A stretch of DNA of 64,000 bases from Halobacteriovoraceae bacterium (GTDB lineage: Bacteria; Bdellovibrionota; Bacteriovoracia; Bacteriovoracales; Bacteriovoracaceae): positions 139,867 to 203,866 of the forward strand of contig JACKAK010000009.1 in the NCBI GenBank assembly GCA_020635115.1. The letters are read 5' to 3'. Positions 53,943 to 62,592 of the stretch are shown here, one piece after another; the first letter of the stretch is position 1; the number at the start of each line of letters is the position of its first letter. The position numbers and the translations under genes were made by a program. The notes below the pieces were generated by a model. The model was not told where the DNA came from, made no database searches, and saw only the letters and a list, made by a program, of their open reading frames with translations.

Positions 53943-55211
53943 ATGAGTTTACGACGTATTCACCGTTACTGCATCCCTGGTTTTGACGTGACAGACACTA
54001 AAGAGTGGTTAGATAAAGGCTTTATTGAGATATTTATCAAAGATGGACGTGAAGTTAAACAGTGTTCCAGGTGTTGTCATGAGCTTGATGCAGCCAAAGT
54101 TAGCGAGCATAAAGTCAAAGTTCGCACAATGGATATTCATGGTTTTAAGGGATACTACATCTTTAAAAGAACTAAGCATCGATGCGGTAATTGTAAAAAA
54201 ATTAGAACTTCTAAAATTGACTGGATCTCTGAGGAGACTCCGCACGTAACCGAGGAATATGCTTGGTGGTTAGGACGTCTTTGTGAGATTACTCCAGTCT
54301 CTCGGGCCGCTGAGTTCACTGGCAATGATCCTATGAGTATGTGGCGGTTTGATTTTAAAAGAATGAAGCGGATGTTTCAACACTACAAGATCCCAAAGGT
54401 CAGGAGGATTTGTGTAGACGAAGTCTATGCCAGAAAGAAAAAGTATCATGCCAAAGAGTCCAGGGATAAACGCTTTTTCACGATAATCTGTGACTTGGAC
54501 ACTAGGAGGGTTATTTGGGTGTCTGAAAGCCGCTCTAAAGAAGCACTTAATGAGTTTTTTCATGTCATGGGAAAAGAGCGCTGTGAAGAGATTGAAGTTG
54601 TAGCGGCAGATCAGTTTGATGGATATAAACTTAGCGTGAAAGAGAACTGTCCCAACGCTATTTTTGTATGGGATCGTTTTCATATCATGCAGACGTTTCA
54701 AAACTATATTAATAGTGAGAGACAGTGGTTAAATGAGCACATGTGCAAAGGAGAACAAAAGAGACTGACTCGTGGCAAATTTAAACAGTTATTCACTAAA
54801 AAATCTGATCGAAGAACAAAAGCTGAGAACCGGCATATTCGGGAAGTCATGAGAGATAATGAATATTTTGTTTACCTAGAACTCATTAAAGAAGGTATGC
54901 ACCAGATATTTGAATCTGCTTCAGCTCCGGAAGCAAGAGCAAAGTTTGAAGAGATGGGGGAATGGATAAATCAAGCAGGGATCTTCTATGAACTAAAAAA
55001 ATGGTGGAAAACGTTTGATGATGGATGGGATACATTCAGAAACTACTTCAAATACCCTGTTACCTCATCACTTTCAGAAGGAATAAACAACGTCATCAAA
55101 ACAATAAAGAAAAGAGCTTATGGTTATAGGAATATGCAGTATTTTAAGCTTAAAATCCTCCAAGTATGCGGATTTTTGAACTCTAAGTGGGTACCAATGA
55201 ATTTTCAATAA
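53943..55211 (+). CDS. ISL3-family transposase
   Basis: 422 residues. N-terminal zinc-ribbon pattern (CSRCCHE...CGNCKKIRT), then the DDE catalytic domain: VRRICVDEVYARKKK, VVAADQFDGYKL and the C-terminal Glu in SSLSEGINNVIKTIKKRAYG. Also FVWDRFHIMQ, typical of ISL3. It appears intact, so the element may be mobile. The stop codon lies about 25 bp inside the right end. Confidence 0.92.
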   Translation: MSLRRIHRYCIPGFDVTDTKEWLDKGFIEIFIKDGREVKQCSRCCHELDAAKVSEHKVKVRTMDIHGFKGYYIFKRTKHRCGNCKKIRTSKIDWISEETPHVTEEYAWWLGRLCEITPVSRAAEFTGNDPMSMWRFDFKRMKRMFQHYKIPKVRRICVDEVYARKKKYHAKESRDKRFFTIICDLDTRRVIWVSESRSKEALNEFFHVMGKERCEEIEVVAADQFDGYKLSVKENCPNAIFVWDRFHIMQTFQNYINSERQWLNEHMCKGEQKRLTRGKFKQLFTKKSDRRTKAENRHIREVMRDNEYFVYLELIKEGMHQIFESASAPEARAKFEEMGEWINQAGIFYELKKWWKTFDDGWDTFRNYFKYPVTSSLSEGINNVIKTIKKRAYGYRNMQYFKLKILQVCGFLNSKWVPMNFQ

Positions 55212-55235
55212 CTTCAACTTTTTTGTTAGAGAGGC

Positions 55236-55597
55236 TTTCAAATGACCAATCAATCTCTAATCCAAAATCACAATTATCAAAGAATGCTATTGAACTTCAA
55301 AGAGAGTTAGGAGTTGTTTTTGAACAAATTAATCGAAACTTTCCTGGTTATATTTCAGCTTTTTTGACAACTGATTATATCATGAATGCTAATTCACCTT
55401 TGAAAAGTACTGACTTAGATTCCGCAAAATCTCAAGAAGCATTTTCAACAAAATTCAACAGATATTGGTCTGAAAAATTTAGTTTTAAGGACAAAACTTT
55501 AATGGAGTTAACAATTAGAGATTTAAATCGACTCATAACTGCTTACCCTGATGAATATGGCCATTTAAAATTTGTTCGAGATAATATTTGGTTTTAA
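55236..55597 (+). pseudogene. 3' half of the secreted-protein gene split by ISL3
   Basis: Begins at the second copy of TTTCAAATG and continues in the phase of the 5' half (SNDQSISNPKSQL) for about 117 codons to a stop at 55597. Its apparent ATG at 55187 belongs to the ISL3. Contains QRELGVVFEQINRNFPGYIS; no family was recognised. Confidence 0.85.
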
Positions 55598-56154
55598 TCA
55601 TTTAAAAATATTGTATCTATTATTTCATAGGCCGTTTTGTTTTGGTAACTTTGATAGAGATGGATACAATCAACTTTTAATTGAATGTTTTTAATATGCT
55701 TTTGCTTGCGGATAAAGGGATCTAAATTTCTTGGTATTTTCATCCGCGCAAGGGTCATATGAAATACAAGATCCTTTCTATCATATTCAATTTCAACTTC
55801 ATCTAAACAGGTACGTATGATTTCACCCAATGCGTGAAATTTATCATTCTTTATCTTCGATCCTAACCAGACTACACGTGCACTTTCTGTCGATGGAAAT
55901 GCACCCCAAGAATCAATTTCACATTTGAACTCTTTGCCTAAGGGGCGTTCTCTTAAGGCCTGAATGATCTTGGCCTCTTTTTCAGCATCCACCTCGCCCA
56001 AAAAAGCAATTGTGAAATGCCATTGATAAGAAGGCACCAACCTGTCATTTGTATATCTTTGCTTGAAAGGGACTACGTAAGACTTAATCTGTTTTAAAGC
56101 ATCAATACTGACGGGGATTCCAATAAACAATCTTTTATCTTTTTGACTTTCCAT
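55594..56154 (-). CDS. thpR: RNA 2',3'-cyclic phosphodiesterase (2H family)
   Basis: Two HxT-type motifs, HFTIAFLG and HMTLARMK, define the 2H phosphoesterase (LigT/ThpR) family, which opens cyclic phosphates on RNA ends. 186 residues from ATG 56154; ATG 56172 is an alternative. The 3' end touches that of the split gene (4-nt overlap). Confidence 0.87.
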   Translation of the reverse strand: MESQKDKRLFIGIPVSIDALKQIKSYVVPFKQRYTNDRLVPSYQWHFTIAFLGEVDAEKEAKIIQALRERPLGKEFKCEIDSWGAFPSTESARVVWLGSKIKNDKFHALGEIIRTCLDEVEIEYDRKDLVFHMTLARMKIPRNLDPFIRKQKHIKNIQLKVDCIHLYQSYQNKTAYEIIDTIFLND

Positions 56155-56210
56155 CACTATGGATTGTAGCATCCCGAAACTACCAAAGTCGATATTTGTA
56201 AGGAGAAGTC

Positions 56211-56402
56211 ATGGAATTAATTAAATCAACAAAAGAATTCACTATTTATAAAAAGCGCACTGGCCGCTATGGGGTGAAAAATGCTGCTAGAAAATGGTTA
56301 AATGGGGAAGAGAAAGTAAAAGTTCTTTTGGGTGAAGGTCTAATCAAACTTACCGCAGCGAGTGCTAAAACTCAGGAAGATACTGAAGATACTGCTGAGT
56401 AA
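56211..56402 (+). CDS. small conserved-looking protein, unknown
   Basis: 63 residues: basic and compact (FTIYKKRTGRYGVKNAARKW, then LNGEEKVKVLLGEGLIKL) with an acidic Glu/Asp/Thr tail. AAGGAGAA precedes the ATG. dtd starts 2 nt after its stop, so the two are co-translated. No family was assigned. Confidence 0.65.
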   Translation: MELIKSTKEFTIYKKRTGRYGVKNAARKWLNGEEKVKVLLGEGLIKLTAASAKTQEDTEDTAE

Positions 56403-56404
56403 TT

Positions 56405-56839
56405 ATGAAAGTTGTTGTCCAACGCTCAAAGCATTCAAAAGTCTTAGTCGATGAGAGAATTACAGGTCAAATTGACAAGGGGCTTGTACTTCTTGTTTGT
56501 TTTGAGCAGGGCGACAATATTGAGAAAGTTGAAACATGTGTTGAGAAACTTCTTAAATTAAGAATCTTTGATGACTCAGATGGTAAGATGAACTTAAATG
56601 TAGAACAAATCAACGGAAAAATCTTGGCCATAAGTCAATTCACTTTGTCTTGGGATGGGCGCAGAGGCAATCGCCCAAGTTTTGATCTTTCTATGTCTCC
56701 GCAAGAGGCCAAAGTGTTATTTGGTATTTTTTGTCAGAAAATGAGTCAAAAAGTTCCCGTTCAAACAGGTGTTTTTGGAGAAGTGATGGATGTCCAAATT
56801 TCAAATGATGGGCCTGTAACTTTTCACTTAAGTTATTAA
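56405..56839 (+). CDS. dtd: D-aminoacyl-tRNA deacylase
   Basis: Hydrolyses D-amino acids from mischarged tRNA. Signatures: SQFTLSWDGRRGNRPSFDLS and the C-terminal NDGPVTFHLSY, which carries the Gly-Pro motif of the chiral-proofreading site. 144 residues, normal. The preceding small gene is 2 nt away. Confidence 0.95.
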   Translation: MKVVVQRSKHSKVLVDERITGQIDKGLVLLVCFEQGDNIEKVETCVEKLLKLRIFDDSDGKMNLNVEQINGKILAISQFTLSWDGRRGNRPSFDLSMSPQEAKVLFGIFCQKMSQKVPVQTGVFGEVMDVQISNDGPVTFHLSY

Positions 56840-56850
56840 GTCTAACTTCA

Positions 56851-57750
56851 TTAGAGTGTTGAGTCTGTTGATGATTTAGACACAATGGATCTTAGGCCAG
56901 AGTGGAGAAATTCATCAGAGTTTTTTACATCTGTCAGATCAAGTTCTTCTTTAAAAATTTGTTTTAAGTCTGTGAATCGTCTCTGTATATCTTCTCCAGC
57001 TAAATGTTCTTCATGAATCAGCTCATATTCTAAGAGTTCAAAACTGTTACTTAGTTTCATGGACAGTTCTAATTTTTGTAGTTTTTTAAGAGTTTGGTTA
57101 TATTTAATTCGAGTTTCATCGATGACTCCAAACCAATCGATGATTTTCCACTGCCCATTTAAATCTTCTCCTATATTATCAAATGTTAAATCTTTGATAA
57201 TCTGATTTTGATCAAGATATTTTTTGTAAAAATGTATAATTTCAAAAACATTATCTTTTCCTTCATTTGTTTTGATATAGTTTTTCAATATTTGAGCTGC
57301 AGTATAATTTACTCTTTCGACGATATAAAATCCTTTTGCAGCGACTTCAATTTTTACTGTCGGGACATGTGTATTTAAAAGAGATTTGTACTCAGTTTTT
57401 TTTATACTATCATCTTCGGGATAGTGAGCAATTTTTAATACGTGTTCTTTTCCGTCTTTGTCAGTAGTTAAGAATACACTATGTTCGAATCCATAACCCA
57501 AACTTTTAATGATTGTTAATATTCCAAATTGTCCTACATTAACTTTGAATCCAGGTGTTAAATCTATTCTCTCTCTGTAGACACCATCAGGAATGGTTGG
57601 TATTTTTCCAACGGCAATGTCCCAATTTCTAATTTCAGTTATTTTTTTTGAAGTGAAAAAATGTCTATATTTAAAAGATTTACGTATGAGTAAGGCGATT
57701 TCACTTCTATATTCAAAAAGTTTATATTTTTTAAGAAGTTTTTCCTCCAC
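56851..57750 (-). CDS. protein-kinase-like fold protein
   Basis: About 299 residues. A kinase-like pattern is visible: glycine-rich SLGYGFEHSVFL, Lys in EHVLKIAHYP, a catalytic-loop analogue IKDLTFDNIGED, and a metal-binding analogue KIIDWFGVID. His of the usual HxD is absent. It may be an atypical kinase or pseudokinase. It belongs with the secreted protein and thrS in a minus-strand gene set (39 nt to the upstream gene). Confidence 0.6.
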   Translation of the reverse strand: MEEKLLKKYKLFEYRSEIALLIRKSFKYRHFFTSKKITEIRNWDIAVGKIPTIPDGVYRERIDLTPGFKVNVGQFGILTIIKSLGYGFEHSVFLTTDKDGKEHVLKIAHYPEDDSIKKTEYKSLLNTHVPTVKIEVAAKGFYIVERVNYTAAQILKNYIKTNEGKDNVFEIIHFYKKYLDQNQIIKDLTFDNIGEDLNGQWKIIDWFGVIDETRIKYNQTLKKLQKLELSMKLSNSFELLEYELIHEEHLAGEDIQRRFTDLKQIFKEELDLTDVKNSDEFLHSGLRSIVSKSSTDSTL

Positions 57751-57788
57751 ATTCTGAAGATTTTTACTATGAAAATATCCAGGTTCCC

Positions 57789-58280
57789 TTAAACATATTC
57801 ATATCCTGTTAATAAGCTTCGAATAAAATGTGTTAATCTAATTTTTTTAGATTGAATAAGTACGAGTAAATTGTATTGTTTTTCACTACTTAAATATTTT
57901 CGAAAGTGAGTGCTATTAAGAATTTTTGTGAAGAAAATATTTGAAATATTTTCAACTCGATTTTTGAAATCCAGTCCCCTATGCTCCCTAGGAAATAAAA
58001 ATGATAGTCTTTTGAATTCTCTAAGGATGTCTGACTGTTCAATCGCTTGGCCATTTTTTGATTTTGCTTCAATAACATCCCAAAAAAATATACTTAGAAA
58101 GAGACTATCTTCAATCTCATTAACCGAAAGCAAAAAAGTATTTTTTAGCACTTTGTCCATTACAAATTTTGGGACTACTGCGTTCATTATACTTTCACAT
58201 CTATTGAGTGTTGAAGTTATCTCAATTGCCTGAGTTGAAGAAATAAACAAATAAAATAGAAGAGCTCTCAGAAAAAACAT
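57789..58280 (-). CDS. small secreted protein, unknown
   Basis: 163 residues with a signal peptide (FLRALLFYLFISSTQA) and a helical body ending in LTHFIRSLLTGYEYV. Located between thrS and the kinase-like gene on the same strand. No family was recognised. Confidence 0.6.
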   Translation of the reverse strand: MFFLRALLFYLFISSTQAIEITSTLNRCESIMNAVVPKFVMDKVLKNTFLLSVNEIEDSLFLSIFFWDVIEAKSKNGQAIEQSDILREFKRLSFLFPREHRGLDFKNRVENISNIFFTKILNSTHFRKYLSSEKQYNLLVLIQSKKIRLTHFIRSLLTGYEYV

Positions 58281-58347
58281 CTAAGCAAACTAGCAAAAAA
58301 ATACTCAGGCAGCACGCGTTAAAAACTTACAAATTTTAACTTTCTTC

Positions 58348-60225
58348 TTAGTAAGTTGAATTCTCTGTTGTTACGTCTCCCATTTCTTTTAAGAATTGAG
58401 CTGGATTATCTACGATGACATCAAGAGAGCGAAGACGGTTACTTTTTGAAAGTAATTCAATCGCCTCTTCTTTTGATATTGTTTTTTGACTCTCGTCTTT
58501 TATCTTTCTAAGCGTGATTTGTTTATTTTGAACCTCTTTATCCCCAATAATAAAGAGGTTTGGAATTTTATCATTCCCTTGAGATTGTCTAATTCTATAA
58601 TTCAAAGATTCTTCGGCCAGTAGAACTGCTCTAAGTCCTTCTTTTTTCAAATCTTCAACTAACTGGCAAGAATATTCCAATTGGGATTCTCCTAACGGTA
58701 AAACGGCGACCTGAACAGGTGCTAGCCAAGTAGGGAAGGCCCCACCAAAATGTTCAATAAGTATTCCCATAAACCTTTCAAACGATCCAAAAATTGCTCT
58801 ATGTATGACTATGGGGCGGTTTTCAGATCCATCTTTTTCGGTATATTTAAGCTCAAACCTTTCAGGTAATTGAAAATCGAGTTGTATAGTGCCACATTGC
58901 CACTGTCTACCTAGGGAGTCTAAGATGGTTATATCAAGCTTTGGCCCATAGAAGGCCCCTTCTCCAGGGTCTATACGATAGGGCGTACCTGCAAACTTAA
59001 GGGCCTCTTCCAGTCCAGCTTCTGCTTTATTCCAGGCCTCTATTTCACCCATATAATTAGCAGGCCTGGTAGAAAGATTCACTCTAAATTCTAGACCTAA
59101 AAGATCATAGGTTGCCTTTATATTTTGTAAGAGAGTGAGAATTTCAGTTTGAATTTGGTTGTGATTAAGAAAGATATGGGCATCATCTTGGCAAAAACAA
59201 CGAGTTCTCATAATTCCATGAAGGGATCCGTGGGACTCATTGCGATGGAGTATTTGTCCTTCCGCTATACGCATAGGAAGATCTTTATAAGATCTAACTC
59301 TACTTCGAAAATAGAGCATTGTGTCAGGGCAATTCATGGGTTTAAGAATAAATTCCGCTTCACCTTTGTCATCACGAAATATGAACATATTTTCTTGAAA
59401 ATGATCCCAATGGCCTGAAGTTTGGAAAAGATCTTTTCGATAGAGTTGTGGGTTTAAAATTTCTTGATAGCCATTTTCATCCAAATATTCTTGCCAAAAT
59501 TTTTCAAGTGTTTTTCTGAATTGAACTCCCTTGGGTTCCCAAAGAGCAGAGGAGGCCCAGTCGTGGAAGAAAAACAGTCCCATTTGTCTACCGAGAGTTC
59601 TGTGGTCTCTTTTCTTCATTTCTTTGAGGAGATTGAGATAACTTTGCAACTCTTCTGGAGATGTCCAGGCAGTACCTGCGATCCTCGTTAAGGAAGGATT
59701 TTGTTCATCTCTCCAATGAGCGGACGTTGCAGTAGTGAGTTTAAAGTTTTTACAAAGACCAGTATGTGGAACATGAGGCCCTGCACACATATCTAGAAAT
59801 TCACCGTTTTTAAAAATGGTTAATGTTTCATCTTCAATTTTTTCAATGACTTCAAGTTTGTATTTTTGGTTTGTTTTTGTATAGAACTCAATAACATCTT
59901 TTTTTGGTGCCTTGGCCCATTCAAATTTTTGGTTTTGTTTACAGATTTTTTGCATCTCTTTTTGAACAACACTCAATGCATTTTCATCGATACTTTCAAG
60001 TACTTTGATATCATAAAAAAAGCCATCCTTTGTGGCCGGCCCTGTAGCGAGTTGAATGTTTCCTTGAATTTGTTCTACGGCCTGTGCCAAAACATGTGAG
60101 GCAGAATGGCGAATTCGTTTTAATTGTTCATTCAATGTAAGGGTTTTGAACTCATTCTTATCGACTTCAGTCCATTCGTACTTATCAATAAATTGCTTTT
60201 TGAGTTCTTTAACTTCCATAGACAT
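58348..60225 (-). CDS. thrS: threonyl-tRNA synthetase
   Basis: Editing-domain zinc motif HSASHVLAQA starts at residue 40 and CAGPHVPHTG follows; the class II core has MNCPDTMLYFRSRVRS (motif 2 zone MRIAEGQILHRNE), IDPGEGAFYGPKLDI and motif 3 FGSFERFMGILIE. 625 residues. The N-terminal TGS domain is missing: the E. coli enzyme has about 70 residues before this motif, this one 40. The end is extended (EMGDVTTENSTY). Start: ATG 60225 behind GAGGAA. Confidence 0.95.
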   Translation of the reverse strand: MSMEVKELKKQFIDKYEWTEVDKNEFKTLTLNEQLKRIRHSASHVLAQAVEQIQGNIQLATGPATKDGFFYDIKVLESIDENALSVVQKEMQKICKQNQKFEWAKAPKKDVIEFYTKTNQKYKLEVIEKIEDETLTIFKNGEFLDMCAGPHVPHTGLCKNFKLTTATSAHWRDEQNPSLTRIAGTAWTSPEELQSYLNLLKEMKKRDHRTLGRQMGLFFFHDWASSALWEPKGVQFRKTLEKFWQEYLDENGYQEILNPQLYRKDLFQTSGHWDHFQENMFIFRDDKGEAEFILKPMNCPDTMLYFRSRVRSYKDLPMRIAEGQILHRNESHGSLHGIMRTRCFCQDDAHIFLNHNQIQTEILTLLQNIKATYDLLGLEFRVNLSTRPANYMGEIEAWNKAEAGLEEALKFAGTPYRIDPGEGAFYGPKLDITILDSLGRQWQCGTIQLDFQLPERFELKYTEKDGSENRPIVIHRAIFGSFERFMGILIEHFGGAFPTWLAPVQVAVLPLGESQLEYSCQLVEDLKKEGLRAVLLAEESLNYRIRQSQGNDKIPNLFIIGDKEVQNKQITLRKIKDESQKTISKEEAIELLSKSNRLRSLDVIVDNPAQFLKEMGDVTTENSTY

Positions 60226-60315
60226 AGATTCCTCTTTTTGCGCTACATAATTTTTAGAGATATGTTTATCACAGAATGTTAAAAATTGTCAGTACCGTAT
60301 TAATCAAAATGTGAA

Positions 60316-60804
60316 TTAAAAGATTTGATATTCTTTAATTTGGTACTCGATTTGCACTGAAGAATCATAGATAATCTTGATAATTTTAAAACTCATAATA
60401 ATTTTTGAAATTTCAGTTGTTTTGCTTAAGATAAATTCTTTATTTTTTTCTAGACTCGTCGTTTCAATTCTATCGCCTAAAGGATAGACAATATTGATAG
60501 GTGAAATATCGTGATTGGATCCAGTTTCTAAAAGTTGAAATTCACTTATTTCAGAATTTGAAATTACAGATGCCAAGCTGTTGTCAGAGTCTAGATACAT
60601 GACACAAAAATTATGCATTTCATCATATTGGGTCAAATAGAGGCAAGATTGATCGATCTCACCATTTTCAACTATTTTAAGAGTCGTACGAATTGTTGTG
60701 TTTAATTTGGGGAGATCTCGAAGAATATCTTTTTCAGCTTTGTTTTGTTCGTTTTTACATGAAAATAGAGCAATAAAAAAAAAGATTATCAAAATGTTTT
60801 TCAT
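60316..60804 (-). CDS. small lipoprotein, unknown
   Basis: 162 residues from ATG 60804: lipobox LFSC (Cys16) then a mixed alpha/beta domain with Cys in QSCLYL and NFCVMYL. An upstream start at 60816 adds MMFI. It follows the leucine-rich-repeat gene on the same strand by about 50 nt. No family was recognised. Confidence 0.65.
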   Translation of the reverse strand: MKNILIIFFFIALFSCKNEQNKAEKDILRDLPKLNTTIRTTLKIVENGEIDQSCLYLTQYDEMHNFCVMYLDSDNSLASVISNSEISEFQLLETGSNHDISPINIVYPLGDRIETTSLEKNKEFILSKTTEISKIIMSFKIIKIIYDSSVQIEYQIKEYQIF

Positions 60805-60852
60805 AATGAACATCATGCCAAAAAAGATGAGTTTCGCCCAGGTTTATTTAAA

Positions 60853-62397
60853 TTATAAAAATCTAAAAAAGAGTGACGGTGCTTCTTTTTGTGAGCTTAT
60901 GATGATTTCTTTTTTTACGATTTTATCTTCATAGTAAAGTTTTGTCGAATTTGAATCCAGTGAGAATGGGTTAAAAAAATCAATTGTGTTAAAATTGAAG
61001 TCTTTCAAATAATTATTTGAGAGATTCAAATAGAGTAAATTATTGAGGTCATCAAGAGCAATTGAATCAATATCTGAAATTTCATTAAAGCTAAGATTTA
61101 AAGTAACTAGATTATGGAGACCTGCAAACATTCCCTTGTCTATACTTGGAATTTCATTACTTTCCAATGAAATCGTTTTTAAATTTTTTAAGTTAATAAA
61201 CGATTTTGATTCAACATCGGAGATACGATTTCTACTAAAATCGAGATGCTTAAGATTTACGAGGCCTTCCCCAAAGAGGTCATTATCAATTTCGTCGAGT
61301 TGATTATTTGATAGGTCAATTGATTCAAGATTTTTGAGGTTATCAAAAATATTATCTTTGAGTGTGTATATTTTATTTTGACTAAGATTTAAAATTTTTA
61401 AATTTCTTAATCCATTAAATATACCTGAAGAAATGTTTTCAATATTATTATTTTTCAAATCTAGAATTTCAAGGGATTGAAGATCTCTAAAAATATTGTT
61501 TGGAAGTTTATCTAAATTTACACTACTTAATTCAAGACCTTTGAGATTATTTAAATCTTTGAACATATATTTTGCGATAAGAAGTTGAATGTCAGATTTA
61601 ATTTGAAGGTAGTCTATTCTTTTAAAAAATTTGGGGTTGTGTGCTAAGATTGTAAGAAATACTCTGTCATCAACTCTTAATGTTTTTAAATTCGGTAAAA
61701 AAGCAAATATATTTGGATCGATAAAACCAAGTTGATTGGAACTGATATTGAGTTCTTCAAGAGATTTTAAAGCATCAAAAGCGCCTTTTTGAATATTGGT
61801 GATTCTATTTTTACTAAGATCTAATGTTTTAAGATTTACCATACCTTTAAACATTGAAAAATTTAATTCTTTTAATTGATTGCCCTTTAGACTTAGGTGT
61901 TCAAGGTTTTTAAAATATCCAAAAGCTTCACTTTTAATTTCAACAATGTTTTGAAATTCGAGTTTGATTGATTTTAATTTTGAGTTATAGAGAAGTGGGG
62001 ACATCAATTTAGGAGTAAGTGAAAAATTGACATTATTTTGATTTCTATCGATTTCATTAGTATTGATTTCCTTTAGATTTCCTAACATCCTAAGAACGTC
62101 AGTATTTTCGAGTGCGTTCAAATCATTGATAGTAATGTTGTCTATTTGTAATAATTTATAATTTGGAAAGTGTAGGCAATCGATTTCGTGAGACTGCTTT
62201 AATATTCCATCAGTAATAGATGATCTGTAGCAGATATTTGTGAACTCATTAGAATCATTTTCGACAATCTCGTTTGAAAGATTTATAACTTCATCCATTG
62301 GTTTTGAAAATTTTCCATCGATTCCATTTGGTGGAATGAAGGCATATGATTTTAAAATGATAAGAAAGAAGAAAAAAATTGAAATAAGTTCTTTCAT
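60853..62397 (-). CDS. secreted leucine-rich repeat protein
   Basis: 514 residues: signal peptide (FFFFLIILKSYA), an N-terminal Cys pair region, then about 14 LRRs of 23-24 residues with the animal/typical-type consensus LxxLxLSxNxI...xxxxFxxL (for example LEILDLKNNNIENI). Such repeats form a solenoid for protein binding. Eukaryote-like LRRs of this type in a bacterium suggest adhesion or host contact. The preceding intergenic stretch carries a solo ISL3 inverted repeat. Confidence 0.85.
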   Translation of the reverse strand: MKELISIFFFFLIILKSYAFIPPNGIDGKFSKPMDEVINLSNEIVENDSNEFTNICYRSSITDGILKQSHEIDCLHFPNYKLLQIDNITINDLNALENTDVLRMLGNLKEINTNEIDRNQNNVNFSLTPKLMSPLLYNSKLKSIKLEFQNIVEIKSEAFGYFKNLEHLSLKGNQLKELNFSMFKGMVNLKTLDLSKNRITNIQKGAFDALKSLEELNISSNQLGFIDPNIFAFLPNLKTLRVDDRVFLTILAHNPKFFKRIDYLQIKSDIQLLIAKYMFKDLNNLKGLELSSVNLDKLPNNIFRDLQSLEILDLKNNNIENISSGIFNGLRNLKILNLSQNKIYTLKDNIFDNLKNLESIDLSNNQLDEIDNDLFGEGLVNLKHLDFSRNRISDVESKSFINLKNLKTISLESNEIPSIDKGMFAGLHNLVTLNLSFNEISDIDSIALDDLNNLLYLNLSNNYLKDFNFNTIDFFNPFSLDSNSTKLYYEDKIVKKEIIISSQKEAPSLFFRFL

Positions 62398-62505
62398 ATG
62401 AGAGCTCCATGGAATATGTGCCTCTTATATTGCTCCAAAATATGCTTTTTTAAAAGGAATCGTGTATTTTTTACCTTGTTGTATATAAAAAACTAACAAT
62501 TTGAT

Positions 62506-62532
62506 GCCTCTCTAACAAAAAAGTTGAAGTTA
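62506..62532. repeat. solo 27-bp ISL3 terminal repeat
   Basis: GCCTCTCTAACAAAAAAGTT and seven further bases are identical to the reverse complement of the ISL3 right end (55209-55235). The match stops exactly at base 27; no transposase or second end is near. It lies between the two repeat-protein genes. Confidence 0.85.
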
Positions 62533-62592
62533 ATAGTGATTTTAATGACTTCATAAACATTTAATCTATGTATTTTTGTTTTGGACTTTTTT

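Larger units (their letters stand above)
53632..55235 (+). mobile_element. ISL3-family element with a passenger ORF
   Basis: 1,604 bp, flanked by the 9-bp direct repeat TTTCAAATG (53623-53631 and 55236-55244; 8 bp is the usual ISL3 length). Imperfect terminal inverted repeats share the core CAAAAAAGTTGA (left GGATCTTAATC..., right GCCTCTCTAAC... in reverse complement). It carries the transposase and a small divergent ORF. A solo copy of the right inverted repeat occurs at 62506-62532. Confidence 0.93.

Noticed and set aside
54270..54701. 143-codon ORF antisense to the ISL3 transposase
   Set aside because: It shadows the transposase, whose catalytic motifs are clear.
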